Source: CAWEHT01 sp963808455 (lineage in GTDB: Bacteria > Chloroflexota > Anaerolineae > CG2-30-64-16). From it: DNA of 16,701 nucleotides. Each line of letters starts with the position of its first letter. The stretch's first letter is position 1. Both the position numbers and the translations under genes were made by a program. Shown here piece by piece: positions 8,074 through 16,701 of this stretch. The notes under the pieces were generated by a model. The model was not told the origin of the DNA. It was given only the letters and a program-made list of their open reading frames with translations, and searched no databases. Location of the stretch: NCBI GenBank assembly GCA_963808455.1, contig CAWEHT010000240.1, positions 1-16,701 on the forward strand, given 5' to 3'.

Positions 8074-8763
8074 TCACGCCTCGTGGTAATCTTCAGGCAA
8101 CCGTAGGTCCTCACGCACGATGCGGCGCGGCCCGCCATCCCGGCTGCTGGACCAGTTCTTGGGCGGCTGTATCTCCATCAGGCGATCCAGCATCCCGAAC
8201 GCGCTCATGCGGTCCCAAATAAGCTGCCAGGCGCAGTCCGTATCCTTATTGACCTCGCACTTGCCTCCCTGGGAGCCGCCACACGGGCCGTTGAGCAACT
8301 GCTTGGAGCAGCGAGCGATAGGGCAAATGCCGCCGGTCAGGTCGAGGATGCAGTCGCCGCAAGCCTGGCAGCGCTCTTCCCAAACACCTTGCTCGACCGG
8401 CAAACCCATGAACTTCGTGTTGAGGCCCGGGACCACGCGCTTGGTCGGGAAACGTTCGGCGAGGGTCTGCACGCCAACACCGCAACCGAGCGACAGGATC
8501 AGGTCGTAGTCGTCCAGCCGAGGCTGCAGCGGATCTATGTATTCCCATTCGCATTGGCGCTGCACCGTTATCTCGTCGATAACCTTGTCCTGCCCATCGA
8601 TGCGAAGGGCCATGCGCAGGCTGGACCCCAGGATGCCAACCTCTTTGGTCCCACCGCCGAAGCAGACGGTGACGCACGTGCCACAACCGACGATCAGCAC
8701 TCGCTCGGCGCCGGCGACCAGTTCTTTGATTTTCTCAAACGGCTTTTGCTCCCCAACGATCAT
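8074..8763 (-). CDS. metV: MetV, full-length methylenetetrahydrofolate reductase Fe-S/zinc subunit
   Basis: A 229-residue MetV, the second subunit of the MetFV methylene-THF reductase of acetogens. The N-terminal domain (1-120) holds C27, C30 and C34 (VGCGTCVTVCFGGG), C71, and C94 in SLGCGVGVQT, and may carry an Fe-S cluster. The C-terminal domain has C132-x2-C135-x2-C138, C147, C152, NGPCGG (C161) and C169, the same pattern as metV1. In Moorella-type complexes MetV links MetF to the Hdr module, consistent with its place directly after mvhD. Its ATG overlaps the mvhD stop (ATGA, 8760-8763), and GGAGGGGG lies 5 nt upstream. The frame is intact. Confidence 0.93.
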   Translation of the reverse strand: MIVGEQKPFEKIKELVAGAERVLIVGCGTCVTVCFGGGTKEVGILGSSLRMALRIDGQDKVIDEITVQRQCEWEYIDPLQPRLDDYDLILSLGCGVGVQTLAERFPTKRVVPGLNTKFMGLPVEQGVWEERCQACGDCILDLTGGICPIARCSKQLLNGPCGGSQGGKCEVNKDTDCAWQLIWDRMSAFGMLDRLMEIQPPKNWSSSRDGGPRRIVREDLRLPEDYHEA

Positions 8764-9216
8764 CCTGACCCCCTCCGAATCAACGATTCACCGCACCGGC
8801 GGCGTGCAAGGGAGACGGGCCGAGCTTCGCGTATGCGCTCGCTCATCTCCTCGGCATACTGAGCAAACTGCGGCCCCATGGCTGATGAGAGGTTGAACAT
8901 CTCGATCCGTTCACTCTCCAGCCCGACCTGGGCCAAAAGCTTCTTTACGGTCTCTACTCGGCGGCGGGCGTTGAGATTACCTTCCAGGTAATGGCAGTCA
9001 CCTTCCAGTCAGCCGGCAACCATGACGCCGTCAACGCCGCGCTCGAAACCATGCAAGAGTTCCGTGATCTCTACCCGGCCCGTGCACGGGACTTGCACCA
9101 CCTTGATGCTCGGTGGGTACCTGGATGCGCAAGGAGCCGGCCAGGTCCGCTGCCGCATAGGCGCAGTGACGGCAACAGAAGGCGATGATCTCAGGGCTAA
9201 ACTGGGACGAGATCAT
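8760..9216 (-). CDS. mvhD: MvhD-family iron-sulfur protein, predicted selenoprotein (TGA = Sec69), with one +1 frameshift
   Basis: MvhD is the small Fe-S protein that passes electrons into HdrA. The reading starts ISSQFSPEIIAFCCRHCAYA, then AAADLAGSLRIQ. One extra base in CAGGTACC (9120-9121) breaks the frame; the inverted copy reads CAGTACC, which restores YPPSIKVVQVPCTGRVEI. It goes on to GFERGVDGVMVAG, then TGA at 9011-9009, then LEGDCHYLEGNLNARR. The family has Cys at the TGA position (GCxxGxCHY), so selenocysteine at residue 69 is the natural reading. After the TGA the frame stays open for 82 codons (NLSSAMGPQFAQYAEEM near the end) and stops at 8762-8760, overlapping the metV2 ATG. Total is about 151 residues, normal for MvhD. 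The ATG at 9216 lies inside the hdrA 3' end (20-nt overlap), with GGAGG at 9226-9230. Sec-containing VhuD of methanococci is the known precedent. Confidence 0.85.
8976..8992 (-). promoter_or_regulatory. SECIS-like hairpin downstream of the mvhD TGA
   Basis: On the coding strand ATTACC-TGGAA-GGTAAT forms a perfect 6-bp stem with a 5-nt loop. The loop begins 22 nt after the TGA, inside the usual 16-37 nt window of bacterial SECIS elements, and has G at loop position 2 as the consensus requires. The same hairpin is intact in the inverted copy at 13732-13748 while the surrounding sequence there is degraded. Pairing outside the 6 bp is weak (a 2x2 internal loop, then 2 bp). Confidence 0.65.
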
Positions 9217-11599
9217 GGAATAAAGCCTCCACTTTGGTTTCCATCTGGGCGTCTCGATAGTGCATCAGCTGGATCGCCTTGGCCGGGCACTCGGCCGCGT
9301 ACAGGCCACAGCCCTGGCATTGCGCCGGCTCGATGTAGGCCGCGCCGACGATGCCTCCGACGCCGCTGAAGTCTGCCTTCACCCGTGGGACGTCGAACGG
9401 ACAGATGCGAACGCAGGTCAAACAGCCGACGCAGGCCTCGGGTGTAACGCTGGCAACGATGCCGCCCACCTTCAGGGCGTCGCGCGTGAGGATGGTGGCT
9501 GCCCGGGCGGCGGCGGCCTGGGCCTGCGCGATGCTCTCATCCAACAGCTTCGGGTAGTGAGTCGCGCCGGCCATGTAAAGTCCCTCAGTCGCGAAATCGA
9601 CGGGACGCAACTTCACGTGGGCTTCCATTAGCCAGCCGTCCAGGTCTACCCCGACCTTCAGCCGCCTGGAAAGGTCGGCAGCGCCGTCCGCCGGCACCAT
9701 GGGCATGCTGAGAACCAGCACATCGGGGTGCAGCAGAAGCTCGCGGCGCAGCATGGGCTCCCAGGCGCGTACCTCGAGGGCCGCGCCGGCAGCCTGGGCG
9801 TTGACGGCGGGCTTGTGGGCGTCGTCATAGCGCACGAACAGCACTCCCGCCCGGCGCGCTTCGGTGTACAGGCGCTCTTTGAAACCGTAGGTACGGATGT
9901 CGCGGTAGAGCATTGTGACCTGCGCCGCCGGGTTGAGCTCTTTGAGCTTCAGAGCGTTCTTCAAAGCCACCGTACAGCAGATGCGGCTGCAGGTACTTTT
10001 CGGCCGGTCCCACGCACTGGATCATGACGACGGAGTTGATCGCCTCTCTGCCAGGGAGCTGATCTGCTTCACCGGCCAGAACTGCCTCAAACTGCTGCTG
10101 CGTCAAGATGCGCGGATCACTGCCATAGCCATATTCTGGCCCCCGATACTCCTGCGTGCCGGTCGCCACGATGGTGGCCCCATGCTGGATGGTCACGACT
10201 CCATCAGGGCCCCTGACCGTGGAGGTAAAATTCCCGCGGTAACCCGTCGCGTCGTGCAGTTCGGTCTTCAGGTGCACAGTGATGCGTGGCTCGCTGTTGA
10301 CCTGTGTGATCAGATCGCGTAGATAGGCCTGGGGGTCTCGCCAGACGAGTTGGGCCTTGTCATTGCCCCGGCCCCGCCGGCTCTCGACCAGAAAATGCAC
10401 CTGGCGAAGGCTGCCGCCCAACACGCCGTCCCGCTCGATGATGTCCACAGCGATATCCTGGCCGGCCAACGCCAGCGCAACCTGCATGCCGGCCACGCCG
10501 CCGCCAATGACCAGTGCCCGCCTGGTGACCGGGACCTCGATCTGGTGCAATGGCTCGAGACCGGCCACCCGCGCGACGGACATCTGCACCAGTTGCTTGG
10601 CTTTCGCCGTAGCTGCCTGCCGGTCATGTGAATGAACCCAGGAGCACTGGTTGCGGATATTGGCCATCTCGAACAGGTAAGGGTTGAGCCCCGCCTGGCG
10701 AATGCTGTCCTGGAACAGCGGCTCGTGCGTCAAGGGCGTGCACGAAGCCACCACGACACGGTTTAGACCCAGCTCCTGCACCTTCTCCGTGATGCGGCGG
10801 ATGGAATCTTGCGAGCACGTGTAAAGGTTGTGCTCGGCGTGCGCCACGTGCGGCAAGCGTGAAGCGTACTCGACCACCTCGGGCACATCCAGGAACCCGC
10901 CGATGTTGCTGCCGCAGTGGCAGACAAATACGCCGATGCGTGGCTCCTCGGCGCTGACATCGCGCTCGGGGGGGTAGGATAGCGGGGTGATCAGCGTGCC
11001 CCGGGCCGCGGCAAGCAGCCCTCCGGCGAGGGCCGCAGCGCCGCTCGCCTCCACCACCGTTTCTGGGATATCCTTGGGCTCGCGGAAGGGACCGACGGCG
11101 TAGATGCCCGGCCGGCTGGTCTGCAGCGGCTGAATCAACGGTGTAGCAAAAACCGTAGTCGTCCAGCTCGACGCCGACGCGGCGGCCCAGCTCGCGCACC
11201 TCGGGCGCAATCTCCATGCCGACGGAGAGCACCACCAGGTCGAACTGCTCGCGCGCGAGCTGCTCTCCCAGGCTCCCACCGGCCTCGGCTTGAAAATATG
11301 GCACCACGAGATCGCTGCTTTGCGGGTCCTCCTTAATGGCCAACACGCGGCACGCACGTAGCGCAGGCCGTACTGCTCTTGCGCTCGCCGATAATAAGCC
11401 TCGTAGCCCTGAAAAGGCCCGCATGTCCATGAAGAAGACCATTTCTCGGCTTCCCGGTCATGCTCGCGCGCCATCACCGCCTCTTTGGCTGCATACATGC
11501 AGCAGACGGCCGAGCAATAGCCGTGGGATTGGTCGCGGGAGCCGACGCACTGCAGGAAGGCGATCTTGCGAGCGGGCTTGCCGTCCGATGGCCGCAAGA
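9197..11599 (-). CDS. hdrA: Two-module HdrA flavoprotein, 5' end missing, several frameshifts
   Basis: HdrA carries FAD and Fe-S clusters and is the bifurcating centre of Hdr complexes. About 800 residues are visible. The first partial module begins at VLRPSDGK and has FLQCVGSRD and YCSAVCCMYA. A complete second module follows: GVFVCHCGSNIGGF, VASCTPLTHEPLF, ANIRNQCSWVH, the FAD motif VIGGGVAGMQVALAL, and IQCVGPAEKYCSRICCTVA. The C-terminus has two [4Fe-4S] motifs, CVGCLTCVRICP and CQGCGLYAAECP. The second module lacks the Cys-rich loop that follows GG in classical HdrA. Frame breaks lie near 11440, 11415, 11360 and 11135 (missing bases) and at 9992-9993 (extra G in CAGGTAC; correct CAGTAC gives KYCSRICC). 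The 5' end, perhaps 250-300 codons, is cut off where the sequence folds back at about 11600. mvhD overlaps its stop by 20 nt. Confidence 0.9.
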
Positions 11600-11601
11600 C
11601 G
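11461..11601. other. Single-copy spacer at the centre of the inverted repeat
   Basis: About 141 bases between the arms. On the minus strand it still encodes hdrA (RPSDGK, QCVGSRD, YCSAVCCMYAAKEAV), so it belongs to arm 1 and simply has no counterpart in arm 2. The junction at about 11600 has no insertion-sequence end or other mobile-element feature that I can see. Confidence 0.8.
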
Positions 11602-13562
11602 TGACCGGGAAGCCGAGATAACGGTCTTCTTCATGGAGAGGGAGTTCTCCAAGGGCTACGAGCCTTATTATCGGCGAGCGCAAGAGCCATGCGCTACACT
11701 ACGTGCGCTCCACGTGTCGGCCATTTGAGACCGCAAAGCAGCGATCTCGTGGTGCCATATTTTCAAGCCGAAGCGCGGTGGGAGCCTGGGAGAGCAGCTG
11801 CGCACGAGCGGTTCGACCTGGTGGTGCTCTCCCGTCGGCATGGAGATTGCGGCGGAGGTGGGCTAGGCCGCGCGTCGGCGTCGAGCTGGACAACTACGGT
11901 TTTCCTCCTACACGTCAACTTCCAGCCGCTGCGCACACCCGGGGTGCGCCATCAGGGTCCCCTTGCCACCCAAGGATATCGCAGAAACGGTGGTGGAGGC
12001 GAGCGGCGCTGCGGCCCTCGCCGGAGGGCTCTTTGCCGCGGCCCGGGGCACCGTGGGCCCCTACCCGAGCGCGATGTCGGCGAGCAAGGGGTGGGCCGGG
12101 GTTCTCTGCCACTGCGGCAGCAACATCGGCGGGTTCCTGGATGTGCCCGAAGAGATACAAAACTTGGCGCGCGTGGCGCACGCCGACACCTTTACACGTG
12201 CTCGCAAGATTCCATCCGCCGCATCACGGAGGGGGGGGAGGAGCTGGGTCTAAACCGTTGTCGTGGTGGTGTTTGCGTGGGCGCCCTTGACGCACGAGCC
12301 GCTGTTCCCAGGACAGCATTCGCCAGGCGGGGCTCAACCCTTACCTGTTCGAGATGGGCCTGCCCCCAACCAGTGCTCCTGGGTTCCATTCACATGACCG
12401 GCAGGTAAAAGCCAAAATAATATCCGTCAGTTGTCTCGACCATTGCACAAATCGAGGTCCCCGCGCGTCCTGGCGGCGGCGTGGCCCGTGGTTGCGCTGG
12501 CGTATCGCTGTGATAGATCAAGGAGCGTGTAGGATTTTTGTAGTTGGAAATGACGAGGCCGACTCGTCTGGCGAGGCCTATCTCATCACACAGGTCAACA
12601 GCGAGCCACGCGTGCGCCTGAAGACCGAACTGCACGAACGCGACGGGTTACCGCGGGAATTTTTGCCTCCACGGTGCATGATGGAGTCGTGACCATCATG
12701 GGTCCCATTGTGGCAACCGGCACGCAGGAGTATCAGGGGGCCAGAATATGGCTATCAGCCGCGCATCTTGACGCAGCAGCAGTTTGAGGCAGTTCTGGCC
12801 GGTGAAGCAGATCAGCCTGGCAGAGAGGCGATCAACTCCGTCGTCATGAGTGCGTGGGACCGGCCGAAAAGTTACTAGCCGCATCTGCTGTATATGAATA
12901 TGAACTAGAAACCGGCGGCGCAGGTCACAATGCTCTACCGCGACATCCGTACCTACGTTTCAAAGAGCACCTGTACACCGAACCGCGCCGGGCGGGAGTG
13001 CTGTTCGTGCGCTATGACGACGCCCACAAGCCCGCCGTCAACGCCCACTGCGGCCCTCGAGGGTCCGCGCCTGTAGGGAGCCCGTGCTCGCGAGCTTCTG
13101 CGCCCGATGTGCTGGTTCTCGGCGTCCCCATGGTGCCGGCGGACGGCGCTCCAACCTTCCAGGCGGCTGAAGGTCGGGTAGACCTGGACGGCTGGCTGAT
13201 GGAAGCCCACGTGAAGTTGCGCTCCATCGTTGAGACTACATGGCCGTGACTCACTACCCGATGTTGGATGAGAGCTAGGCCCAGGCCGCCGCCGCCCCGG
13301 CGGCCGCCCATCCTCACACGCGCGACGCCCTGAAGGTGAGCAGCATGGGTCCCAGCGTTACACCCGAGGCCTGCATCTGCACTGTGTTAATTTATTCAAC
13401 ATCCGGCAAGCTTAGCAGCGTCGGAGGCATCGTCCGCACGGATCGGGGCCGTGCGGCTGTCAGTCTGCGCCGAGTCCGGCCAAGGCGATCCAGCTGATGG
13501 CGTTGCGACGCCGGGATGGAAACCAAAGTGGAGACTTTATTCATGATCTCGTCCCAGTTTAG
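11602..13562 (+). pseudogene. hdrA: Broken mirror copy of hdrA
   Basis: It reads the same way as hdrA but from the opposite strand. Just after the fold it is better than arm 1: EITVFFMEREFSKGYEPYY is in frame where arm 1 is broken. Further on, frames last only 20-60 codons (GVLCHCGSNIGGFLDVPE around 12098-12150). The FAD motif segment is largely lost at 12399-12560. It ends at a TAG matching the hdrA stop. Probably a sequencing duplicate, not a second gene. Confidence 0.85.
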
Positions 13563-13934
13563 CCCTAGATCGTCGCCTTCTGTTGCGTCGCTGTGGGCGG
13601 CGGACCTGGCCGGCTCCTTCAGCATCCAGTACCCACCGACGGGGGTCGGGTAGGATCACGGAACTCTTGCATGGGTTTCGAGCGCCGCGTGGGCGAGCGT
13701 CATGGTTGCCGCTGACTGGAAGGTGACTGCCATTACCTGGAAGGTAATCTCGACACCGAGCCCGTAAAGAAGCTTTTGGCCCAGGTCGGGCTGGAGAGTG
13801 AACGGATCGAGATGCTCAACCTCTCATCAGCCATGGGCGCGGTTTACTGGTACTGCCGAGGAGATGAGCAAGACATCTCGGGCCCGTCTCCCTTGCACGG
13901 CCGTGGATGGTTGGGTTGGAGGGGGTCAGGATGA
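13543..13934 (+). pseudogene. mvhD: Broken mirror copy of mvhD, keeping the TGA and hairpin
   Basis: The ATG (13543), the TGA (13713-13715) and the hairpin (13732-13748) are all present. One base is missing just before the TGA (GCCGC-TGA instead of GCCGGC-TGA), plus other indels. It lacks the extra G seen in arm 1, reading CAGTACCCACC near 13628. It therefore repairs that frameshift and gives a second reading of the TGA. The end overlaps the metV2-copy ATG as in arm 1. Confidence 0.85.
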
Positions 13935-14550
13935 TCGTTGGGGAGCAAAAGCCGTTTGAGAAAATCAAAGAGCGGGGCAGGACGATGCTGATCGTCGGTT
14001 GTAGTATGCGCTACCGTCTGCTTCGGCGGTGGGACCAAAGAGGTTGGCGTGTTGGGTCCCGCGCATGGCCCTTCGCATCGATGGGCAGGACAAGGTTATC
14101 AACGGTGCAGCGCCAATGCGAATGGGAATACATCAATCCGCTGAGCCTCGGCTGGACGACTACGATGTCGCTCGGTTGCGGTGTTGGCGTCAGACCCTCG
14201 CCGAACGTTTCCCGACCACACGCGTGGGTCCGGGCTCAACACGAAGTTCATGGGTTTCCGCGAGAGCAAGGTGTTTGGGAAGAGCGCTGCCAGGCTTGGC
14301 GGTCTCGACCTGACCGGCGGCATTTGCCCCTATCGCTCGCTGCTCCAAGTCTGCTCGAAGACGGGCCCTGCTCCCAGGGAGGCAAGTGCGAGGTCAATAA
14401 GGATACGGAGTACGCCCTGGTTGGATGCTGGATGGCCTGATGGAGATGCGCCCAGCCAAAGAATGGTCCAGCAGCCGGGTGGGCAACACATCGTGCGTGA
14501 GGACCCTCGGTTGGCCACGTGGAAACTTCCACGAAGCAGGAGGGTTTGAT
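13931..14550 (+). pseudogene. metV: Broken mirror copy of metV2
   Basis: It starts MIVGEQKPFEKIKE as in arm 1, then loses frame repeatedly. Recognisable pieces are MALRIDGQDKVI (about 14064), DLTGGICPYRS (about 14308) and QGGKCEVNKDT (about 14380). Several Cys codons of the zinc-finger domain are lost to indels. It is too short by about 70 nt. Confidence 0.8.
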
Positions 14551-15470
14551 ATAACAGACGCAAGAGGTCGGCAGCAACCTGGATCGTGTGACAGAAGGGC
14601 TATTTTCACCGTCTCGCCGAGTTGGGGCCGCCCAAGAACCGTGACGCAAAGTATGCGCGAGAGGGCAGCGAGGCATTGTGGATGCCGTGAATTTTACCGA
14701 CAACGGCTATCGGTCCCAGCCGTGAGCAGCATTGTCTCCCGGATACGTTCGCGTCGCAGAGAAGCCTGGAGCCGATAATTGGGATAAGAGCTTGTCGTGA
14801 CCGCAACCGGCTGGGCGTGCAGGCTGACCTTGGGGCGCGGCGGCCCTCGGGCTCTGCCTGTCGGGAGTCACCAGACTTCGGCAACCATCCGGCGGCGCAC
14901 GACGTGGATTCAAATCCGACTCGTGCGTATGGTAAAGGACCCTTGCACAACGAGCCGTTTCAATGCGGCGAAGAGATCAAAGGCGGCGGCCCCGCTTCAT
15001 CGGAGCGGCGGCCATGCCAGCTCGGTGACCCGTTCAATTCCAGCCATACCGCCTGGCTAAGAAGGCCCTGGCTGGCGACGACTGATCCAGACACAGCTCA
15101 TCTACGACATCCCGCGCTTCCGGGAGTTCATGAACCACGTGGGGGACATGGGCGTCATGAGAAGGTCAAGATTCTGGCTGGCGTTGGCCCGCTAAAGACC
15201 GCGGGCGCGGCCAGGTACGTCCGCGATCGAGTGCCCGGCATGATTGTGGCGGATGAGTACATCAAGCGCGTGGAGGCCGCCGTCAAGGATGTCTCCAAAG
15301 ATGACAAAAAAGCGCGCGCCGCGGCCTGGAAAGGAAGGCGTCCGCGTGTGCGTGGAGCAGATACAGGAAGTCCGCAGATGCGAGGGTGTGACCGGTCACA
15401 TCATGGCCATCGATGGGAAGAAGCAGTCCGCCGTCGAAGAGAGCTGCCCGGCTCTGTGCTCAATGAGCTT
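14551..15470 (+). pseudogene. metF: Broken mirror copy of metF2
   Basis: The start codon reads ATA after the preserved AGGAGGGTTTGAT. The N-terminal half is badly fragmented. The best part is 15155-15330: HEKVKILAGVGPLKTAGAA, then RVPGMIVADEYIKRVEAAV, then DVSKDDKKARAAAWK. The last piece runs in frame through the point where arm 1 has an extra base, so it corrects metF2. Confidence 0.8.
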
Positions 15471-15492
15471 CAGCAGATGCGAGAGGTATGGG

Positions 15493-16701
15493 ATGGCGAA
15501 TGAGCAAGACATCGCAATTGAAAGCGCTAGTAACCCTGCAGAAGACAACCAGTTCCTGTGCTACCGATGCAGATTTAAGTGCACGAGCGGCTGCCTCTGA
15601 CCAGTCACTTTGACCTGATGCGAACCAGGTAAATACGTAGCGTGCAGGGGCTCGGCCACCAGGTGCTGGAGAGCAAAACGATCTGGCTTTGCGCCTCTTC
15701 AAAAACGTGCCGCGAGCCCGCTGCCCGCCAGGCCCCTGACTCGCCACCGTCATGGACGGCCTGCGTATCGAGGCCAGGAACCAAGAAAGAACCGCAGTCC
15801 GGAGGGTGAGAACCGCTTCGCTCCACATATTCCCGATCTCAAGGTGATGGGGCGGCTGCACGAGGTGGGCTTGGCCTGAACGTGGTCAACGGCAACGTCA
15901 AGGATATGGACTTGGCCCTCGACATGCTCGAAGCACGACGAGCCACCTCGTATTCGTCCGCGTCGCCGCAGCCCGGCAAAGTCCAACCGGGGGCCACGAT
16001 CACTTGTACTCCGGGCTGCTCGTTGCACTCGTCGGCCGGGAATACGGCGAGACCTTGGGCCGAGGCGGTGGACCTCGACCTGGCCGGTACAGGGGCTCAG
16101 CGCCGCTGCTACGGAGCGTCCTGGCCGCCGAGATTTGCCGGTCATTAGACCTGTCTCCATCATCAAGCAGATGGGCCTCAAAGAGGTAGCTGAGTTACAC
16201 CACTTTGAGACCACGTCAGGTGCAGAGTTGGCGCACAATGCCGAGTACGAGCGGGTCACGAAATGGTACAGGTACGGTGGCTCGGTCAGGGTCATGAACC
16301 TGGTGGAGACGCTGATCAAGAAAAGTGACAAGATCGGGCAGACCGTGAAGAAACCGCTCCGCGGCTCAAGGTGGGCGGCCCGTGACCCGTCCGGCAGCGA
16401 TTCGCGGCACCAGGCAGCCCGTCCTCATGGAGATGGACCACCTGGTGCGGCGGCTGGGCGCGTAGGTCGTGGATTTGGGTGTTACAAGACTAGTTGCTGC
16501 GGCGGCTCCCTGGGCCTAACAGAGATGGGCCTGACGGCTAAGGTATCCGGTGCCAGGCGAGCGAGGCGCGAGTGTGTCGTTGACGTGCCACGCATGGATA
16601 CGCGCCAGGTAGGAGAATGGCGAGACCTCCACTTGGCCCCTCCCCCAGGTACCCAGCCCGGGTATCACCTTTGGACTCAGGCGAAGCGCTGCTGAGCAAG
16701 A
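15493..16701 (+). pseudogene. hdrCB: Broken mirror copy of hdrCB, running off the window
   Basis: It begins ATGGCGAATGAGCAAGAC against ATGGCGATGAGCAAGAC in arm 1. Fe-S motif pieces remain (FLCYR, FKCTSGC). The HdrB part has YGGSVRVMNLVETLIKK (about 16270-16322), IGQTVKKPLRG and SCCGGSLGLTE (about 16490-16524). It ends at the window edge, opposite 5670, inside the HdrB C-terminus (LLSK). Confidence 0.8.

Larger units (their letters stand above)
5670..11460 (+). repeat. Inverted repeat, arm 1 (well-preserved copy)
   Basis: This 5791-nt stretch reappears in reverse complement at 11602-16701. Matching landmarks include the hdrA stop (9197 and 13562), the mvhD ATG (9216 and 13543), the TGA (9009-9011 and 13713-13715), and the metV2 ATG (8763 and 13931). 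The pairing at the window end is 5670 with 16701. It carries hdrA (most of it), mvhD, metV2, metF2 and most of hdrCB. Error density rises in the last 350 bases before the fold. Confidence 0.95.
11602..16701 (-). repeat. Inverted repeat, arm 2 (degraded, deletion-rich copy)
   Basis: The reverse complement of 5670-11460, but 5100 nt instead of 5791, a net loss of about 12%. Differences are many small deletions plus substitutions, spread evenly and without regard to codon position. An example is ATGATCCAGTGCG reduced to ATGAGTGCG near 12845. The worst part is 12399-12560, where 162 nt stand for 270 nt in arm 1. This is the profile of a raw, uncorrected long read rather than of natural decay. The open frames in it should not be taken as genes. 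Confidence 0.95.

Noticed and set aside
11461..11601. The centre of the palindrome as a mobile-element or hairpin-telomere structure
   Set aside because: The spacer is ordinary hdrA coding sequence and shows no terminal repeats, transposase or target-site duplication.
11602..16701. A second, diverged Hdr-MetFV operon on the opposite strand
   Set aside because: The copy has exact gene order and junctions, near-identity between gaps, and frame-blind small deletions in every gene including intergenic parts. Real paralogues would keep reading frames and vary mostly at third codon positions.
1..16701. tRNA, rRNA, CRISPR arrays, tandem repeats or riboswitches
   Set aside because: I looked for cloverleaf-like ends, regularly spaced direct repeats and known leader motifs by eye and saw none; a covariance-model search was not possible here.

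Overview
The window looks like a GC-rich chromosomal stretch of an anaerobic bacterium that uses the Wood-Ljungdahl (methyl branch) folate pathway. The RuvB and QueA sequences and the Hdr-MetFV gene set fit an uncultured Chloroflexota (Anaerolineae-like) lineage, but they do not prove it; other acetogen-like or sulfate-reducer-like bacteria carry the same set.

Region 1 (1-2300, + strand): an extended -10 promoter, ruvB (Holliday-junction motor) and queA (queuosine synthesis). The two genes are joined by a 4-nt GTGA overlap. queA carries one +1 frameshift.

Region 2 (2307-11600, - strand): one long gene string, read in transcription order hdrA (5' end lost), mvhD, metV2, metF2, hdrCB (HdrC and HdrB fused), metV1, GNAT-thioredoxin-like gene, metF1, an unidentified small ORF, and a DUF3786 gene. 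HdrA, HdrCB, MvhD, MetV and MetF are the parts of the proposed flavin-based electron-bifurcating methylene-tetrahydrofolate reductase described from Moorella-type acetogens. This locus carries two MetF/MetV pairs, and the two MetV proteins differ in architecture. The mvhD gene has an in-frame TGA exactly where the family has a conserved Cys. A hairpin with bacterial SECIS geometry follows it, so MvhD is probably a selenoprotein.

Region 3 (about 11602-16701, + strand): a degraded, deletion-rich reverse-complement copy of 5670-11460, separated from it by a spacer of about 141 bp. It contains broken copies of hdrA, mvhD, metV2, metF2 and hdrCB in the mirrored order. It is about 12% shorter than the good arm, and its indels ignore reading frame. 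The best explanation is a fold-back (template plus complement) long-read artefact at a contig end rather than a real genomic palindrome. The copy is still useful as a second noisy reading of the locus. It confirms the TGA and hairpin in mvhD and corrects several +1 frameshifts in the good arm.

Most apparent gene breaks in the good arm are single-base insertions inside conserved motifs and are probably consensus errors, not pseudogenes.
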